Below the pieces are notes generated by a model, which had not been told where the DNA came from, did not search any database, and was given only the letters and a program-made list of their open reading frames with translations. Made by a program: the position numbers and the translations under genes. Positions 1 to 8,497 of a stretch of 14,865 nucleotides of DNA are shown here, piece by piece (within the stretch, counting starts at the first letter, position 1; each line of letters begins with the position of its first letter). This DNA comes from Clostridia bacterium (lineage in GTDB: Bacteria > Bacillota > Clostridia > Christensenellales > Aristaeellaceae). The DNA lies in assembly GCA_016296675.1 (NCBI GenBank), contig JAEDIV010000057.1, forward strand, positions 1 through 14,865, read 5' to 3'.

Positions 1-66
1 AAATCCCGAAGGATTTCAGGGGATCGGCCCTTCCCATCAAAAAAGGTACTTTTTTTGATGGCTTGA
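1..66 (+). repeat. Dispersed double-hairpin repeat, copy 1 (cut by window edge)
   Basis: This is the right-hand part of a repeat also present near 9038-9136 (+) and 6223-6320 (-). It keeps the second arm of the large GC-rich hairpin (GGATTTCAGGGGATCGG, 11-27), then the A/T-rich hairpin whose arms are CCATCAAAAAA and TTTTTTGATGG, and ends in TTGATGGCTTGA. It has one more T than the other copies in the second hairpin. The final A is the first base of a terminator stem. It lies beyond the 3' end of the minus-strand UPF0489 gene and probably beyond the 3' end of an off-window + strand gene. Confidence 0.85.
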
Positions 67-90
67 CCCGCCTTTTTGCGGGTGTTTTTC
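66..90 (+). terminator. Intrinsic terminator of an off-window + strand gene
   Basis: A perfect 6-bp stem ACCCGC (66-71) / GCGGGT (78-83) with loop CTTTTT is followed by G and then TTTTTCTTT. The T-run is on the + strand only, so it should end a transcript entering from the left through repeat copy 1. On the minus strand the hairpin has no T-tract after it, so no clear terminator is seen for the UPF0489 operon. Confidence 0.7.
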
Positions 91-91
91 T

Positions 92-808
92 TTAGACTTT
101 CAGGATATATGCTTCAAATACGCTGATCAGTTCATCGGCTTCCTTTGGAGAATAGCGGGGGGAGATGGCGACGGATATGAAATCAAAGGGGGAACATGCG
201 ATGTATGCGTCGCCGGACGGATATTCAAAATAGGGAACGATGGGTTCATTTCCGTATTTGGCTTCGAAAAGCTGAGGGAATGCGGATTTCAGCCAGATGG
301 CAGGATTTTCCGCATCATGCAGCATTTCCTTTGGAAAATCGGGCCTGGATTTAGGATTCCGGATGTTTTCAAGGCTTGCTATCCAGCGAAAGCCCAGGGC
401 AAAGGCCAGATAATTGGCCTCGTTCAGCTGCACTTTTTCTCTGTACTCCTGAAGCTGCACACGCTTTTCGACGGGCCTTGATAAGACATTGTGCCTAACA
501 AAAGGATAACCCTTCTGAACGATACCGAGATCGGTGTGCGCGTCTACATGGGTGACGAAGAAAGGGGCGGTCAGGCGGTCTTGATCCATCATGTCCTTCC
601 AGAAATCCAGCGCCTGATCGTGCGTTTCAAAGATGCGCCCGGGGATCGGGCGCTGTTTGTCTAAAAGAAGACGCGTTTCAAGAAAGGCTGCCGTTTCTTC
701 CTTTGTCCAGGGTTCGCGGCCCGTAACGTCGGGCCTTTGTCCGGCGTCCGCGAACGGGCACACGTCCTTCAGGAAAAAATCGAGATCAATGTCCAGTACG
801 CGCATCAT
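92..808 (-). CDS. UPF0489 family protein (arginase-like fold suspected)
   Basis: The product is 238 residues. It begins with an Asp-rich strand motif (D6-I-D-L-D10-F-F) and has a second acidic/His motif H87-V-D-A-H-T-D93. Together these are typical of the UPF0489 (C5orf22-like) family, whose metal-ligand-like motifs recall the arginase/deacetylase fold. No signal peptide or membrane segment is visible, so it should be cytoplasmic. The substrate is unknown. The ATG at 806-808 is preceded by GAAGGGA at reasonable spacing; a second ATG lies directly after it. It is the last gene of the minus-strand operon, 22 bases after the 54-residue gene. The family call rests on motif recognition only, and the metal-binding role is inferred. 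Confidence 0.75.
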   Translation of the reverse strand: MMRVLDIDLDFFLKDVCPFADAGQRPDVTGREPWTKEETAAFLETRLLLDKQRPIPGRIFETHDQALDFWKDMMDQDRLTAPFFVTHVDAHTDLGIVQKGYPFVRHNVLSRPVEKRVQLQEYREKVQLNEANYLAFALGFRWIASLENIRNPKSRPDFPKEMLHDAENPAIWLKSAFPQLFEAKYGNEPIVPYFEYPSGDAYIACSPFDFISVAISPRYSPKEADELISVFEAYILKV

Positions 809-830
809 CTTTATCTTTCCCTTCAGTTTC

Positions 831-995
831 TCAGGGTCTGTGTTTTGGATACATCTGCCGGTAGGCGTCGTCTTCTTCCGGCGTTTCCGGGAGAAATGGA
901 ACGAGGCCGGTCATATCGGTGCTTGAGGCGGTGCTTACCGGCTTCAAGGCTCTTGCGAGGCGCTTTCTTCTTGCGGGCATGAGGGGATTGTGCAT
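831..995 (-). CDS. Small unrecognised protein, 54 residues
   Basis: A short reading frame starts at ATG 993-995, directly after AAAGGAGACAAC, one of the best ribosome binding sites in the window, and ends with TGA. The frame stays open upstream to 1166, but the ribosome site fixes the start at 995. The protein has a basic first third (RRKRLARALK), a Ser/Thr stretch, and an acidic-then-aromatic tail (PETPEEDDAYRQMYP). It has no membrane segment and no cysteine. The gene overlaps the 3' end of the ligase-like gene by 52 bases in a different frame, and its stop is 22 bases before the UPF0489 start, so it looks like a coupled member of the operon. I do not recognise a family. Confidence 0.6.
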   Translation of the reverse strand: MHNPLMPARRKRLARALKPVSTASSTDMTGLVPFLPETPEEDDAYRQMYPKHRP

Positions 996-2604
996 GTTGT
1001 CTCCTTTCCTTCCGCGGCGTTTGCCTTGCCTGTTTCCTTCGCCGAGGACGCGCCTGCCGACAGAAGAAGGAACAGAAGAGGCGTTGTGATTGGCTGGTTC
1101 ACGGTAACGAGGGAATGGATAAGATAGGTTCCCGCTGCCGCGAATGCCGCTGCCGCATAAGGACATTGTTTCATGCGCTTATAAAGCGTATGCATGCCGC
1201 CGAGCACGAAAAGGAGATAGGAAATCAATCCCAGTGCGCCGAAGGTCAGAAGATACTGAATCAGCTCGTTGTGAGCGTTGTCAAAGGACAAATTGCAATA
1301 GGCGATAATTTCCTTGCCGTAGGCGTCCGCCAAGGGCTTTTTGAGAAGATCGGGACCCAGACCTACAAGCTTTACGCGAAGGTCCGATTCATTATAGAGC
1401 TTCATGCATCTGATCCATACGCCGCCCCTGTGCGTGCCCCACTTGTCGGAAAAGCGCATAAGCTTCATTGCGCCGGACAGTTTGGCATCGGTATTGATGA
1501 AAGAATAGTAAATGAAAAGAGAGGCGACCGCAAACGCGACGCAGATGAACAAAAACCACAAAAGGAGCTTTAAAAAGCGCGCCGTTTTTTTGCTGATAAC
1601 GATTTTTCTGCTTCTGCCAAGCGCATAGGAAGCGCAAAGCAGCGCAAGGGCGGTTATGGTCATGAAAGCGGGATATTTTATGAGATATTCCTGAAGACTT
1701 TTGTCAAGAGACATATAGCCGTCCGGGTGCGCTTCAATGAGGACCGACATAATGATAAAGCCGACAAGCGCAGCGGCGATGGCATAAAATGCCTTGGCAA
1801 GATTCTGCCTTGTATTAACGCCGAAAAGGAGGCAGGCGAACACGGAGAACGCCAGAGCGATCATTGCGCCGTCTGCGCGCGCAGCGACAATCGCGGCGGA
1901 ACCGACAGCGATTGCCGGGAAGCACGCAAGGCTTCTGATGCCCTTCGCCTTTACGCAGAAAACCATGACCAAGGGAACATACAGACACAAAAACGCGGCA
2001 AAAAAGTCGATGTTTCCGATGGTGGAAATAAACCGCGGAACGCTTTTTTCGCCGAGCCTGGGGCCGTAAAAGCCAAAGGGATCGATATAGAAGAAGTTCA
2101 AAACGCCCAAAAGCGCGACCAGCATGCCGGAAATGAGCAAACCCTGAACCGCGCTTTTGCCTGCGCCGGGGGAACGCGCAGTAATAACATGCACGCAGCT
2201 CATGGCAAGTACGAACAAAAGACCGCTCTTTCTTCCTTCGTCGCCCGTAAACGCGGACTGCGGATCATCGGAAAGCGCGCATGAGACCGCGGCGATTACG
2301 GAAAAAAGCAGCATGCCCCAGTCTGCAAGGGACAGAGAAAACGGCTCGTAGATCCGTCCGGTCATGGATTTTCGCTTCATATAGCTTAAAAGCATGTATG
2401 CGACAAATCCAAGGTATGTGCTGTAGCAGAAAACTGCATGCTTGAAGCGGTTGATATTGAAAAACAGATCGTCGAAAATGGTCGGATGCAGGAGCATTAC
2501 GAAAAATGCAAATGCCGCGCCCATGAACTTTAAAAGGTTTTCGCCGGTCAAACGCTGCGCAAAGCGGCGGCGGATACCATCTGAATCTTCATGTACCGTG
2601 TCCA

Positions 2605-2605
<1 letters not shown>
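944..2605 (-). CDS. O-antigen ligase/polymerase-like membrane protein (Wzy_C type)
   Basis: The product is a 553-residue polytopic membrane protein with about ten or more hydrophobic segments, between residues 25 and 515. Features match the O-antigen ligase/polymerase superfamily: GNIDFFAAFL near 197-206, a large non-membrane loop with WGTHRGGVW near 389-397, GLGPD at 415-419, and DNAHNELIQYLLTFGALGL at 442-460. These proteins transfer or polymerise lipid-linked glycans at the outer face of the membrane. In this presumed Gram-positive host a role in surface polysaccharide or glycoprotein assembly is inferred. The frame stays open to 2719, but the start is placed at 2605. There ATG overlaps the ABC-F stop as TAATG, with GGAGGA inside the last ABC-F codons. 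The hydrophilic tail after ~520 looks dispensable. No glycosyltransferases are nearby. Confidence 0.82.
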
Positions 2606-4524
<1,919 letters not shown>

Positions 4525-4566
4525 CCGTACCGGATTCCTTTCAAATGCATATTAAACCACAATACT

Positions 4567-4595
4567 ATTATATCAAAAACCCGCATCTTTCGCAA
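4567..4595 (-). promoter_or_regulatory. Promoter of the ABC-F operon
   Basis: On the minus strand TTGCGA (4590-4595) and a perfect TATAAT (4567-4572) are separated by 17 bases, about 40 bases upstream of the ABC-F start. It is back-to-back with the CapA promoter in the same gap. Confidence 0.65.
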
Positions 4596-4646
4596 CAAAA
4601 AGCGCATGCAGCTTTCTTTTTGGCTGATAAATTCATGTAAACCGAA

Positions 4647-4675
4647 TTCACTTTTATAATCAAATCCGCTATAAT
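4647..4675 (+). promoter_or_regulatory. Promoter of the CapA-like gene
   Basis: TTCACT (4647-4652), 17 bases, then a perfect TATAAT (4670-4675), 35 bases before the start codon. The ribosome site AGAGAGG precedes ATG 4711. Confidence 0.6.
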
Positions 4676-4710
4676 GATAACAACCATTATTTTTATCAGA
4701 GAGGTTATCC

Positions 4711-5928
4711 ATGGGAAAAAAGAAAAACAGAAAACGCGCAAGAATAATGAAAAGACTTTCTGCGATTATATACGCAGTAATTGCAATACTGATTGTGACT
4801 TTGGCGGTTATTGTACTCATGAAAGCGCCCAAGCCCGAAACGGCAGAAGAAAGGCGCGAAGAGTATCTGGCTTCGATTACGCCTACGCCTACGCCCACGC
4901 CTTCTCCTACGCCTGTTCCAACGCCTACGCCCACGCCTTCCCCTACGCCGGAGCCTACCCCGACGCCCCTTTCCGAGACTGCAAAGATGTCCATTTTGAA
5001 CCGCGATGACATCATTCTCATCTCTGCTGTCGGCGACTGCACATTGGGCGGCGTGTACCAGTCCAGCACGGCAGAGACCTTTGAGAGCCTTTGTTACGAA
5101 TATGGCTATGATTATTTCATGGAAAATGTCTACGATATTCTTGCGATGGACGATCTTACGATTGCGAACCTTGAGGTTGTGCTCGTCGATCGCGGATCAC
5201 CCCGAAGCGGACGCCAGTTCATCATGCACGGTTATGAGGACTATGTACATATCTTAACGGAAGGCAGCATCGAAGCCGTTACCGTTGCAAACAATCATGC
5301 TAAGGATTTTAACCGTGACGGCCTTAAAAACACCAAGCAGGTTTGCCGGGATGAGAATATCGCCGTTTGCGGCTACGATTCCATCGCTGTTTACGAAACC
5401 AAGGGCAGAAAAATTGCGCTTCTGGGTTACACTGTCTGGGATTATGAGTTTGACCAGATGGAAGATGACATCAAGAAGATGAAAAAGGAGTGCGACCTTG
5501 TTGTAGTCAGCATCCATGGCGGCGAGGAAAAGGAATATAGGCCCACGAAGGATCAGATCAAATACTGCCGCGGCGCAGTAGACGCAGGCGCAGACCTCGT
5601 TCTTGGCCATCATCCCCATGTTATCAACGGCATTGAAACCTATAAGGGTGTGAAAATCGTTTATTCCCTTGCCAACTTCTGCTTCGGCGGCAACAAAAAC
5701 CCCGACGATAAAGACACCTTTATTTTCCAGCAGGCCTTCGCCATCAACGATGACGGCACACTGACGCCTGCCGAAATCAATGTAATTCCGTGCTCTATAT
5801 CCTCTGTAACCAACAAGAATGACTTCCGTCCGACTCCTTTGACGGGTGAAGAGTATGATCGAGTGATGAATAAAATCATCAAATACTCAGACGGCATGGA
5901 AGGCGCTTTTACCGGGTTAGATAAGTAA
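4711..5928 (+). CDS. CapA-like (PGA_cap) membrane-anchored metallophosphatase
   Basis: The product is 405 residues with a basic N-terminus, one membrane segment at about 15-37 with no obvious cleavage site, a Pro-Thr/Ser linker at 57-87, and an extracellular PGA_cap domain from about 100. Conserved CapA motifs are visible in order: GDCTLGG (108-114), NLE (153-155), NNH (194-196), HGGEE (269-273) and GHHPH (299-303). These carry the likely metal ligands of the calcineurin-like phosphoesterase fold. In poly-gamma-glutamate systems CapA works with CapB, CapC and CapE; none of these is in the window, so polyglutamate synthesis should not be assumed. Stand-alone CapA-like proteins are common in Clostridia and have no settled role. 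The gene appears monocistronic, with its own promoter and a strong terminator at 5942. Confidence 0.88.
   Translation: MGKKKNRKRARIMKRLSAIIYAVIAILIVTLAVIVLMKAPKPETAEERREEYLASITPTPTPTPSPTPVPTPTPTPSPTPEPTPTPLSETAKMSILNRDDIILISAVGDCTLGGVYQSSTAETFESLCYEYGYDYFMENVYDILAMDDLTIANLEVVLVDRGSPRSGRQFIMHGYEDYVHILTEGSIEAVTVANNHAKDFNRDGLKNTKQVCRDENIAVCGYDSIAVYETKGRKIALLGYTVWDYEFDQMEDDIKKMKKECDLVVVSIHGGEEKEYRPTKDQIKYCRGAVDAGADLVLGHHPHVINGIETYKGVKIVYSLANFCFGGNKNPDDKDTFIFQQAFAINDDGTLTPAEINVIPCSISSVTNKNDFRPTPLTGEEYDRVMNKIIKYSDGMEGAFTGLDK
4879..4968 (+). repeat. Pro-Thr/Ser linker coding repeat in the CapA-like gene
   Basis: About thirty codons alternate mostly ACG with CCT/CCC, giving a hexameric low-complexity tract (ACGCCT/ACGCCC, with TCT/TCC, GTT and GAG variants). 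It encodes the stiff, extended spacer between the membrane anchor and the catalytic domain. Tracts like this can vary in length between strains. Confidence 0.85.
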
Positions 5929-5941
5929 AATAGAAAAACAT

Positions 5942-5992
5942 ATCCCGGCCGCAGCATCGTATATGGATAGATGCTGCGGCCGGGATTGTTTT
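5942..5992. terminator. Bidirectional intrinsic terminator between CapA and L,D-transpeptidase genes
   Basis: A perfect 17-bp stem (5942-5958 with 5970-5986; left arm ATCCCGGCCGCAGCATC) has an 11-base loop. On the + strand TGTTTTG follows it. On the minus strand it is followed by ATGTTTTTCTATTTT, an even better T-tract. It can therefore end the CapA transcript and also the L,D-transpeptidase transcript after that has crossed the repeat and the MITE. Confidence 0.85.
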
Positions 5993-6039
5993 GGGCAGCG
6001 GATTGAAAAACCAGCGCTTGATTTACTGCGGATACAAAA

Positions 6040-6220
6040 GAGGCTGTCTCATTAAGAAGAAAACCTCAAAAAAGCATCAATGCGGGACGGGAAACCCGTC
6101 CCCTACAGGAAGAAACCATCGCGCTTCCGTTGTAGGGGACGGGTTTCCCGTCCCGGAATCTTAGATTGTTTCATGAAGATATACAAAATCCGGAGTTTAA
6201 AAGTATTTTGAAACAGCCCC
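6040..6220. mobile_element. MITE-like element, ~181 bp, non-coding
   Basis: The ends form an imperfect terminal inverted repeat: GAGGCTGTCTCA (6040-6051) on the left and TGAAACAGCCCC (6209-6220) on the right, which reads GGGGCTGTTTCA in reverse. Ends of the GGCTGTTTCA type are familiar from clostridial insertion sequences and their non-autonomous derivatives. The interior carries no reading frame but a large nested palindrome (6083-6155). No clear target-site duplication is visible, so the exact ends are approximate. It abuts repeat copy 2 with only a couple of bases between. Confidence 0.55.
6083..6155. repeat. Nested palindrome inside the MITE-like element
   Basis: Two ~30-base arms (6083-6112 and 6124-6155) are inverted copies, differing by a two-base bulge, around an 11-base centre. 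Each arm is itself a hairpin, GGGACGGG-AAA-CCCGTCCC on the left and GGGACGGG-TTT-CCCGTCCC on the right. The sequence can therefore fold as one long stem or as two short ones. Confidence 0.9.
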
Positions 6221-6222
6221 TT

Positions 6223-6320
6223 CAAGCCATCAAAAAAGTACCTTTTTTGATGGGAAGGGCCGATCCCCTGAAATCCTGCGGGATTTCAGGGGATCGGAAA
6301 GCGGAAGCGTTAACAGGAGC
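6223..6320 (-). repeat. Dispersed double-hairpin repeat, copy 2
   Basis: This minus-strand copy contains the 17-bp hairpin (arms 6260-6276 and 6281-6297, loop TGCG) and the 12-bp A/T hairpin (6227-6238 and 6242-6253, 3-base loop). It is identical to copy 3 from CCGATCCCC through TTGATGGCTTGAA. The left flank (GCTCC, then a variable stretch, then ACGCTTCC) matches copy 3 less exactly. It begins about 16 bases after the L,D-transpeptidase stop, in the same orientation as that gene. Where copies 1 and 3 have a terminator, this copy meets the MITE. Confidence 0.88.
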
Positions 6321-6335
6321 GGCTTGCTATACATG

Positions 6336-7214
6336 CTATGTTCTCGGCGTGGTTCTTGGAACATCCTTTGAGAACTTAAATTGGTTGGGTTTGACCGTTG
6401 CGTAGGGATAAGGCGTGGGCGCAGGGGTGGCATCTGCCGGGATGGGGACATAATAGGGATTGTCAGGATCGTCATCTGTCGGATCCCAGCCTTTGTTGCC
6501 GTCTACGATTTCGGGATATTCGGCCATTTCGCGGAAGGGGATGTATTCCTCGCCGTCTGTTACCACAATGGGCGTGCCCTCCGGGCAATTATCATAAAGC
6601 CACTTTGCGTCACGGCATAATAGACGCACGCAGCCGTCAGAGGCATAGTTTCCCAGGTTTTCGTAGGCTTCCATGACCATGCGGTTTGGTTTCGCGCGGG
6701 TATAAGTTATGGAGTGGAAATGGAAACTTCCGGTAATTCGGGTTGAATACTGGCCGAAGAGGTCGCCGATCAGCATCGTGAGCCAGCGGTGGCGATCTTT
6801 CATCTTATAGGTGCCGTTTGGAAGCTTATTGTAGCGAACACCGGAAGAACAGAGCATGTACTTGACAGGCACGGTATATTCACCGTTTTCATCTGTTGTG
6901 TGTACGATGACCAGCTGCGCCTTTTTTGCCAGGGTAATTGCATAGGGAAGCTTGATTTCAACTCTTGGCGGTTCCGCGGTGGGGGTGGGCGAGGGGGTAG
7001 GCGTGGGCGACGGAGTCGGCGTGGGCGACGGCGTGGGGGTGGGCGTGGGCGTAGGCGACGGCGTTGGGGTTTTGTTCACGTCTATATAGACATTGTATTT
7101 TGCGTTGTTATACGAATTGAACAGAAAAGCCATTGCTGCTACAATACAAAGACACAAAAGCACAACGACGATCCATAAAAGGCGATTGGAATTTGTATGT
7201 CTTTTTTTGCTCAT
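6336..7214 (-). CDS. L,D-transpeptidase (YkuD domain), membrane-anchored
   Basis: The product is 292 residues with a short basic N-terminus, one membrane segment at about 12-33, a Pro-Thr/Ser linker at 49-79, and a YkuD catalytic domain at about 85-220. The active-site block is S192-D-G-C195-V-R197-L, with upstream histidines in FHFHS (164-168). The nucleophile is Cys195. Such enzymes form 3-3 peptidoglycan cross-links or attach proteins to peptidoglycan outside the membrane. No LysM or other wall-binding domain is present. The tail (about 225-292) is Pro/Asp-rich and may be disordered. ATG 7214 follows AAAGGAG at good spacing. The gene ends in TAG with a second in-frame TAG two codons later. 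It appears monocistronic, with its own promoter at 7267-7295, and converges on the CapA-like gene. Confidence 0.9.
   Translation of the reverse strand: MSKKRHTNSNRLLWIVVVLLCLCIVAAMAFLFNSYNNAKYNVYIDVNKTPTPSPTPTPTPTPSPTPTPSPTPTPSPTPTAEPPRVEIKLPYAITLAKKAQLVIVHTTDENGEYTVPVKYMLCSSGVRYNKLPNGTYKMKDRHRWLTMLIGDLFGQYSTRITGSFHFHSITYTRAKPNRMVMEAYENLGNYASDGCVRLLCRDAKWLYDNCPEGTPIVVTDGEEYIPFREMAEYPEIVDGNKGWDPTDDDPDNPYYVPIPADATPAPTPYPYATVKPNQFKFSKDVPRTTPRT
6978..7070 (-). repeat. Pro-Thr/Ser linker coding repeat, G-rich on the + strand
   Basis: About 31 codons encode the linker of the L,D-transpeptidase. The + (template) strand contains G-tracts at 6981-6985, 6987-6989, 6993-6997 and 7005-7007 with loops of 1, 3 and 7 bases, which fits the usual G-quadruplex rule. 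A second G-rich group lies at 7023-7049. Confidence 0.8.
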
Positions 7215-7266
7215 TTTGTTCTCCTTTATTGATAAGAGTATAAAGCTCTATAAAACCTCACCATAA

Positions 7267-7295
7267 ATTATAACGAAAAAGCAATGATTTTGCAA
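7267..7295 (-). promoter_or_regulatory. Promoter of the L,D-transpeptidase gene
   Basis: On the minus strand TTGCAA (7290-7295), 17 bases, then a perfect TATAAT (7267-7272), about 50 bases upstream of the start codon. Confidence 0.6.
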
Positions 7296-7395
7296 GCAAA
7301 TTTGAAGCAAAGAATCCATGATGTCTCAGAGTCGGTAAGCGCACAGTTGCTGTGTTTCAATATGCATAAATTCCTGTTAAAACTTGACAATTTGA

Positions 7396-7425
7396 TTGAC
7401 AAATGATGTCTTTTTAATGTAGAAT
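7396..7425 (+). promoter_or_regulatory. Promoter of rplM-rpsI
   Basis: A perfect TTGACA (7396-7401), an 18-base spacer, then TAGAAT (7420-7425). A second perfect TTGACA lies 12 bases upstream (7384-7389) but has no matching -10 box. This is the strongest vegetative promoter in the window, as expected for a ribosomal protein operon. The 7296-7383 stretch before it shows nothing beyond a weak CACAG/CTGTG hairpin. Confidence 0.75.
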
Positions 7426-7533
7426 ATAGCTTGTGTCAATCCGCTCACCAGCCCCGGGCGTTTGATGCTTTGCGTGGCATGCTGACCTCATGCCGGATGC
7501 ATCAGTATTGATATTGATTTGGAGGAATACCCA
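7426..7533 (+). promoter_or_regulatory. Structured 5' leader of rplM (L13 leader candidate)
   Basis: About 100 untranslated bases separate the promoter from rplM. A two-part stem is visible: TGATGC (7463-7468) pairs with GCATCA (7499-7504), and inside it GGCATG (7476-7481) pairs with CATGCC (7489-7494) around loop CTGACCT. A purine-rich ribosome site GGAGGA (7521-7526) follows. Firmicutes are known to carry an L13-binding leader in front of rplM-rpsI for autoregulation. Position and shape fit, but I did not match it to the family's consensus. Confidence 0.5.
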
Positions 7534-7968
7534 ATGAGCACTTATATGGCGAAGCCCGCGAACGTCGAACGTAAATGGTACGTTATCGATGCAGAAGGCG
7601 TTGTGCTTGGTCGTCTCGCTTCTCAGGTTGCCCTGATGCTGCGCGGCAAGCATAAGCCCACCTTCACTCCCCATGTTGACACCGGCGATTTCATCATCGT
7701 AGTCAACACCGATAAGATCGTGCTGACCGGCAACAAGCTGAACGACAAGATCTACTATCACCACACCGGACATCCGGGCGGACTGAAGGAAACCAAGTAC
7801 CGCGACCTGATGGCCAACAAGAGCGAATTTGCCCTCAAGAAGGCCGTACGCGGCATGCTTCCCAAGGGACCGCTCGGCAACAAAATGCTCAAGAAACTGA
7901 AGGTTTATGCTGGCCCCGAGCACGAGCACGCGGCCCAGAAGCCCGAAGCTTTCGAGATGAAGAAGTAA
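7534..7968 (+). CDS. rplM: 50S ribosomal protein L13 (uL13)
   Basis: The product is 144 residues, the normal length for L13, a large-subunit assembly protein that binds 23S rRNA. Recognisable blocks are WYVIDAEGVVLGRLAS near the N-terminus, LRGKHKPTFTPHVDTGD, VNTDKIVLTGNKLNDKIYYHHTGHPGG, and VRGMLPKGPLGNKMLKKLKVYAGPEHEH. The frame could start at a TTG at 7519, but that codon overlaps the ribosome site GGAGGA (7521-7526), so ATG 7534 is the start. It is the first gene of the classic L13-S9 operon, 21 bases before rpsI. Confidence 0.98.
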   Translation: MSTYMAKPANVERKWYVIDAEGVVLGRLASQVALMLRGKHKPTFTPHVDTGDFIIVVNTDKIVLTGNKLNDKIYYHHTGHPGGLKETKYRDLMANKSEFALKKAVRGMLPKGPLGNKMLKKLKVYAGPEHEHAAQKPEAFEMKK

Positions 7969-7989
7969 TCAGGAAGGAGGACGAAACAC

Positions 7990-8382
7990 ATGTCTGAAGT
8001 TATGATCAATGCCGTTGGAAGAAGAAAAAAGGCGATCGCCCGCGTTCGTCTGATTCCTGGTGAAGGAAACATCATCATCAACAAGCGCGCTCTGGACAAC
8101 TACTTCGGCCTTGAAACCCTCAAGACCGTTGTCCGTCAGCCCCTGACCCTCACCGAGACCGCTGCCCGTTACGATGTTATCGTAACCGTAGCCGGCGGTG
8201 GATACACCGGCCAGGCCGGCGCCATCCGTCACGGTATCGCCCGCGCTCTCGTTAAGGCTGATGTAGAGCTCAAGCCCGCCATCAAGAAGGCCGGCTACCT
8301 CACCCGCGACCCGCGCATGAAGGAGCGCAAAAAGTACGGCCTCAAAGCCGCCCGTCGTGCTCCCCAGTTCTCCAAGCGCTAA
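7990..8382 (+). CDS. rpsI: 30S ribosomal protein S9 (uS9)
   Basis: The product is 130 residues, the usual length. The family pattern is clear: GRRKKAIARVRLIPGEGNIIIN at the start, VAGGGYTGQAGAIRHGIARAL in the centre, LTRDPRMKERKKYGLKAARRAPQFSKR at the end. The C-terminal SKR tail is conserved in S9, where it reaches the P-site tRNA on the small subunit. The ribosome site AAGGAGG lies in the 21-base gap after rplM, and a terminator at 8399 ends the operon. Confidence 0.98.
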   Translation: MSEVMINAVGRRKKAIARVRLIPGEGNIIINKRALDNYFGLETLKTVVRQPLTLTETAARYDVIVTVAGGGYTGQAGAIRHGIARALVKADVELKPAIKKAGYLTRDPRMKERKKYGLKAARRAPQFSKR

Positions 8383-8398
8383 TTGGGAGAAAGAATAC

Positions 8399-8437
8399 AG
8401 CTTCCGAAGCTTTACGGCTTTGGAAGCTTTTTCTTTT
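8399..8437 (+). terminator. Intrinsic terminator of rplM-rpsI
   Basis: A 12-bp stem (8399-8410 with 8417-8428, one G-T wobble) has a 6-base loop and runs into TTTTTCTTTT. It lies 16 bases after the rpsI stop. Confidence 0.88.
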
Positions 8438-8453
8438 ATTTGTTGCGTTTCTG

Positions 8454-8462
8454 TGATAAAAT
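8454..8462 (+). promoter_or_regulatory. Possible extended -10 promoter of the GNAT gene
   Basis: TGATAAAAT is an extended -10 (TGn plus TAAAAT) lying 35 bases before the start codon. No convincing -35 box is visible. Some promoter is needed here because the rpsI terminator lies just upstream. Confidence 0.35.
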
Positions 8463-8497
8463 AATGCTGATTTACATATTTGGGTGAGGTGAAGCAC

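Noticed and set aside
4711..5928. Poly-gamma-glutamate capsule locus
   Set aside because: Only a CapA-like protein is present. CapB, CapC and CapE are absent, so a capsule pathway is not supported.
6083..6155. CRISPR-like repeats
   Set aside because: There are only two inverted arms, no regular direct repeats or spacers, and no cas genes.
6230..6475. Short open frames (also 8943-9128) ending in the same peptide
   Set aside because: Their shared tail arises only because both run into the same DNA repeat. They have no ribosome sites and overlap real genes.
7341..7355. CACAG/CTGTG hairpin upstream of rplM
   Set aside because: The stem is only about five pairs, with no T-run and no link to a gene end. 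It is likely chance.
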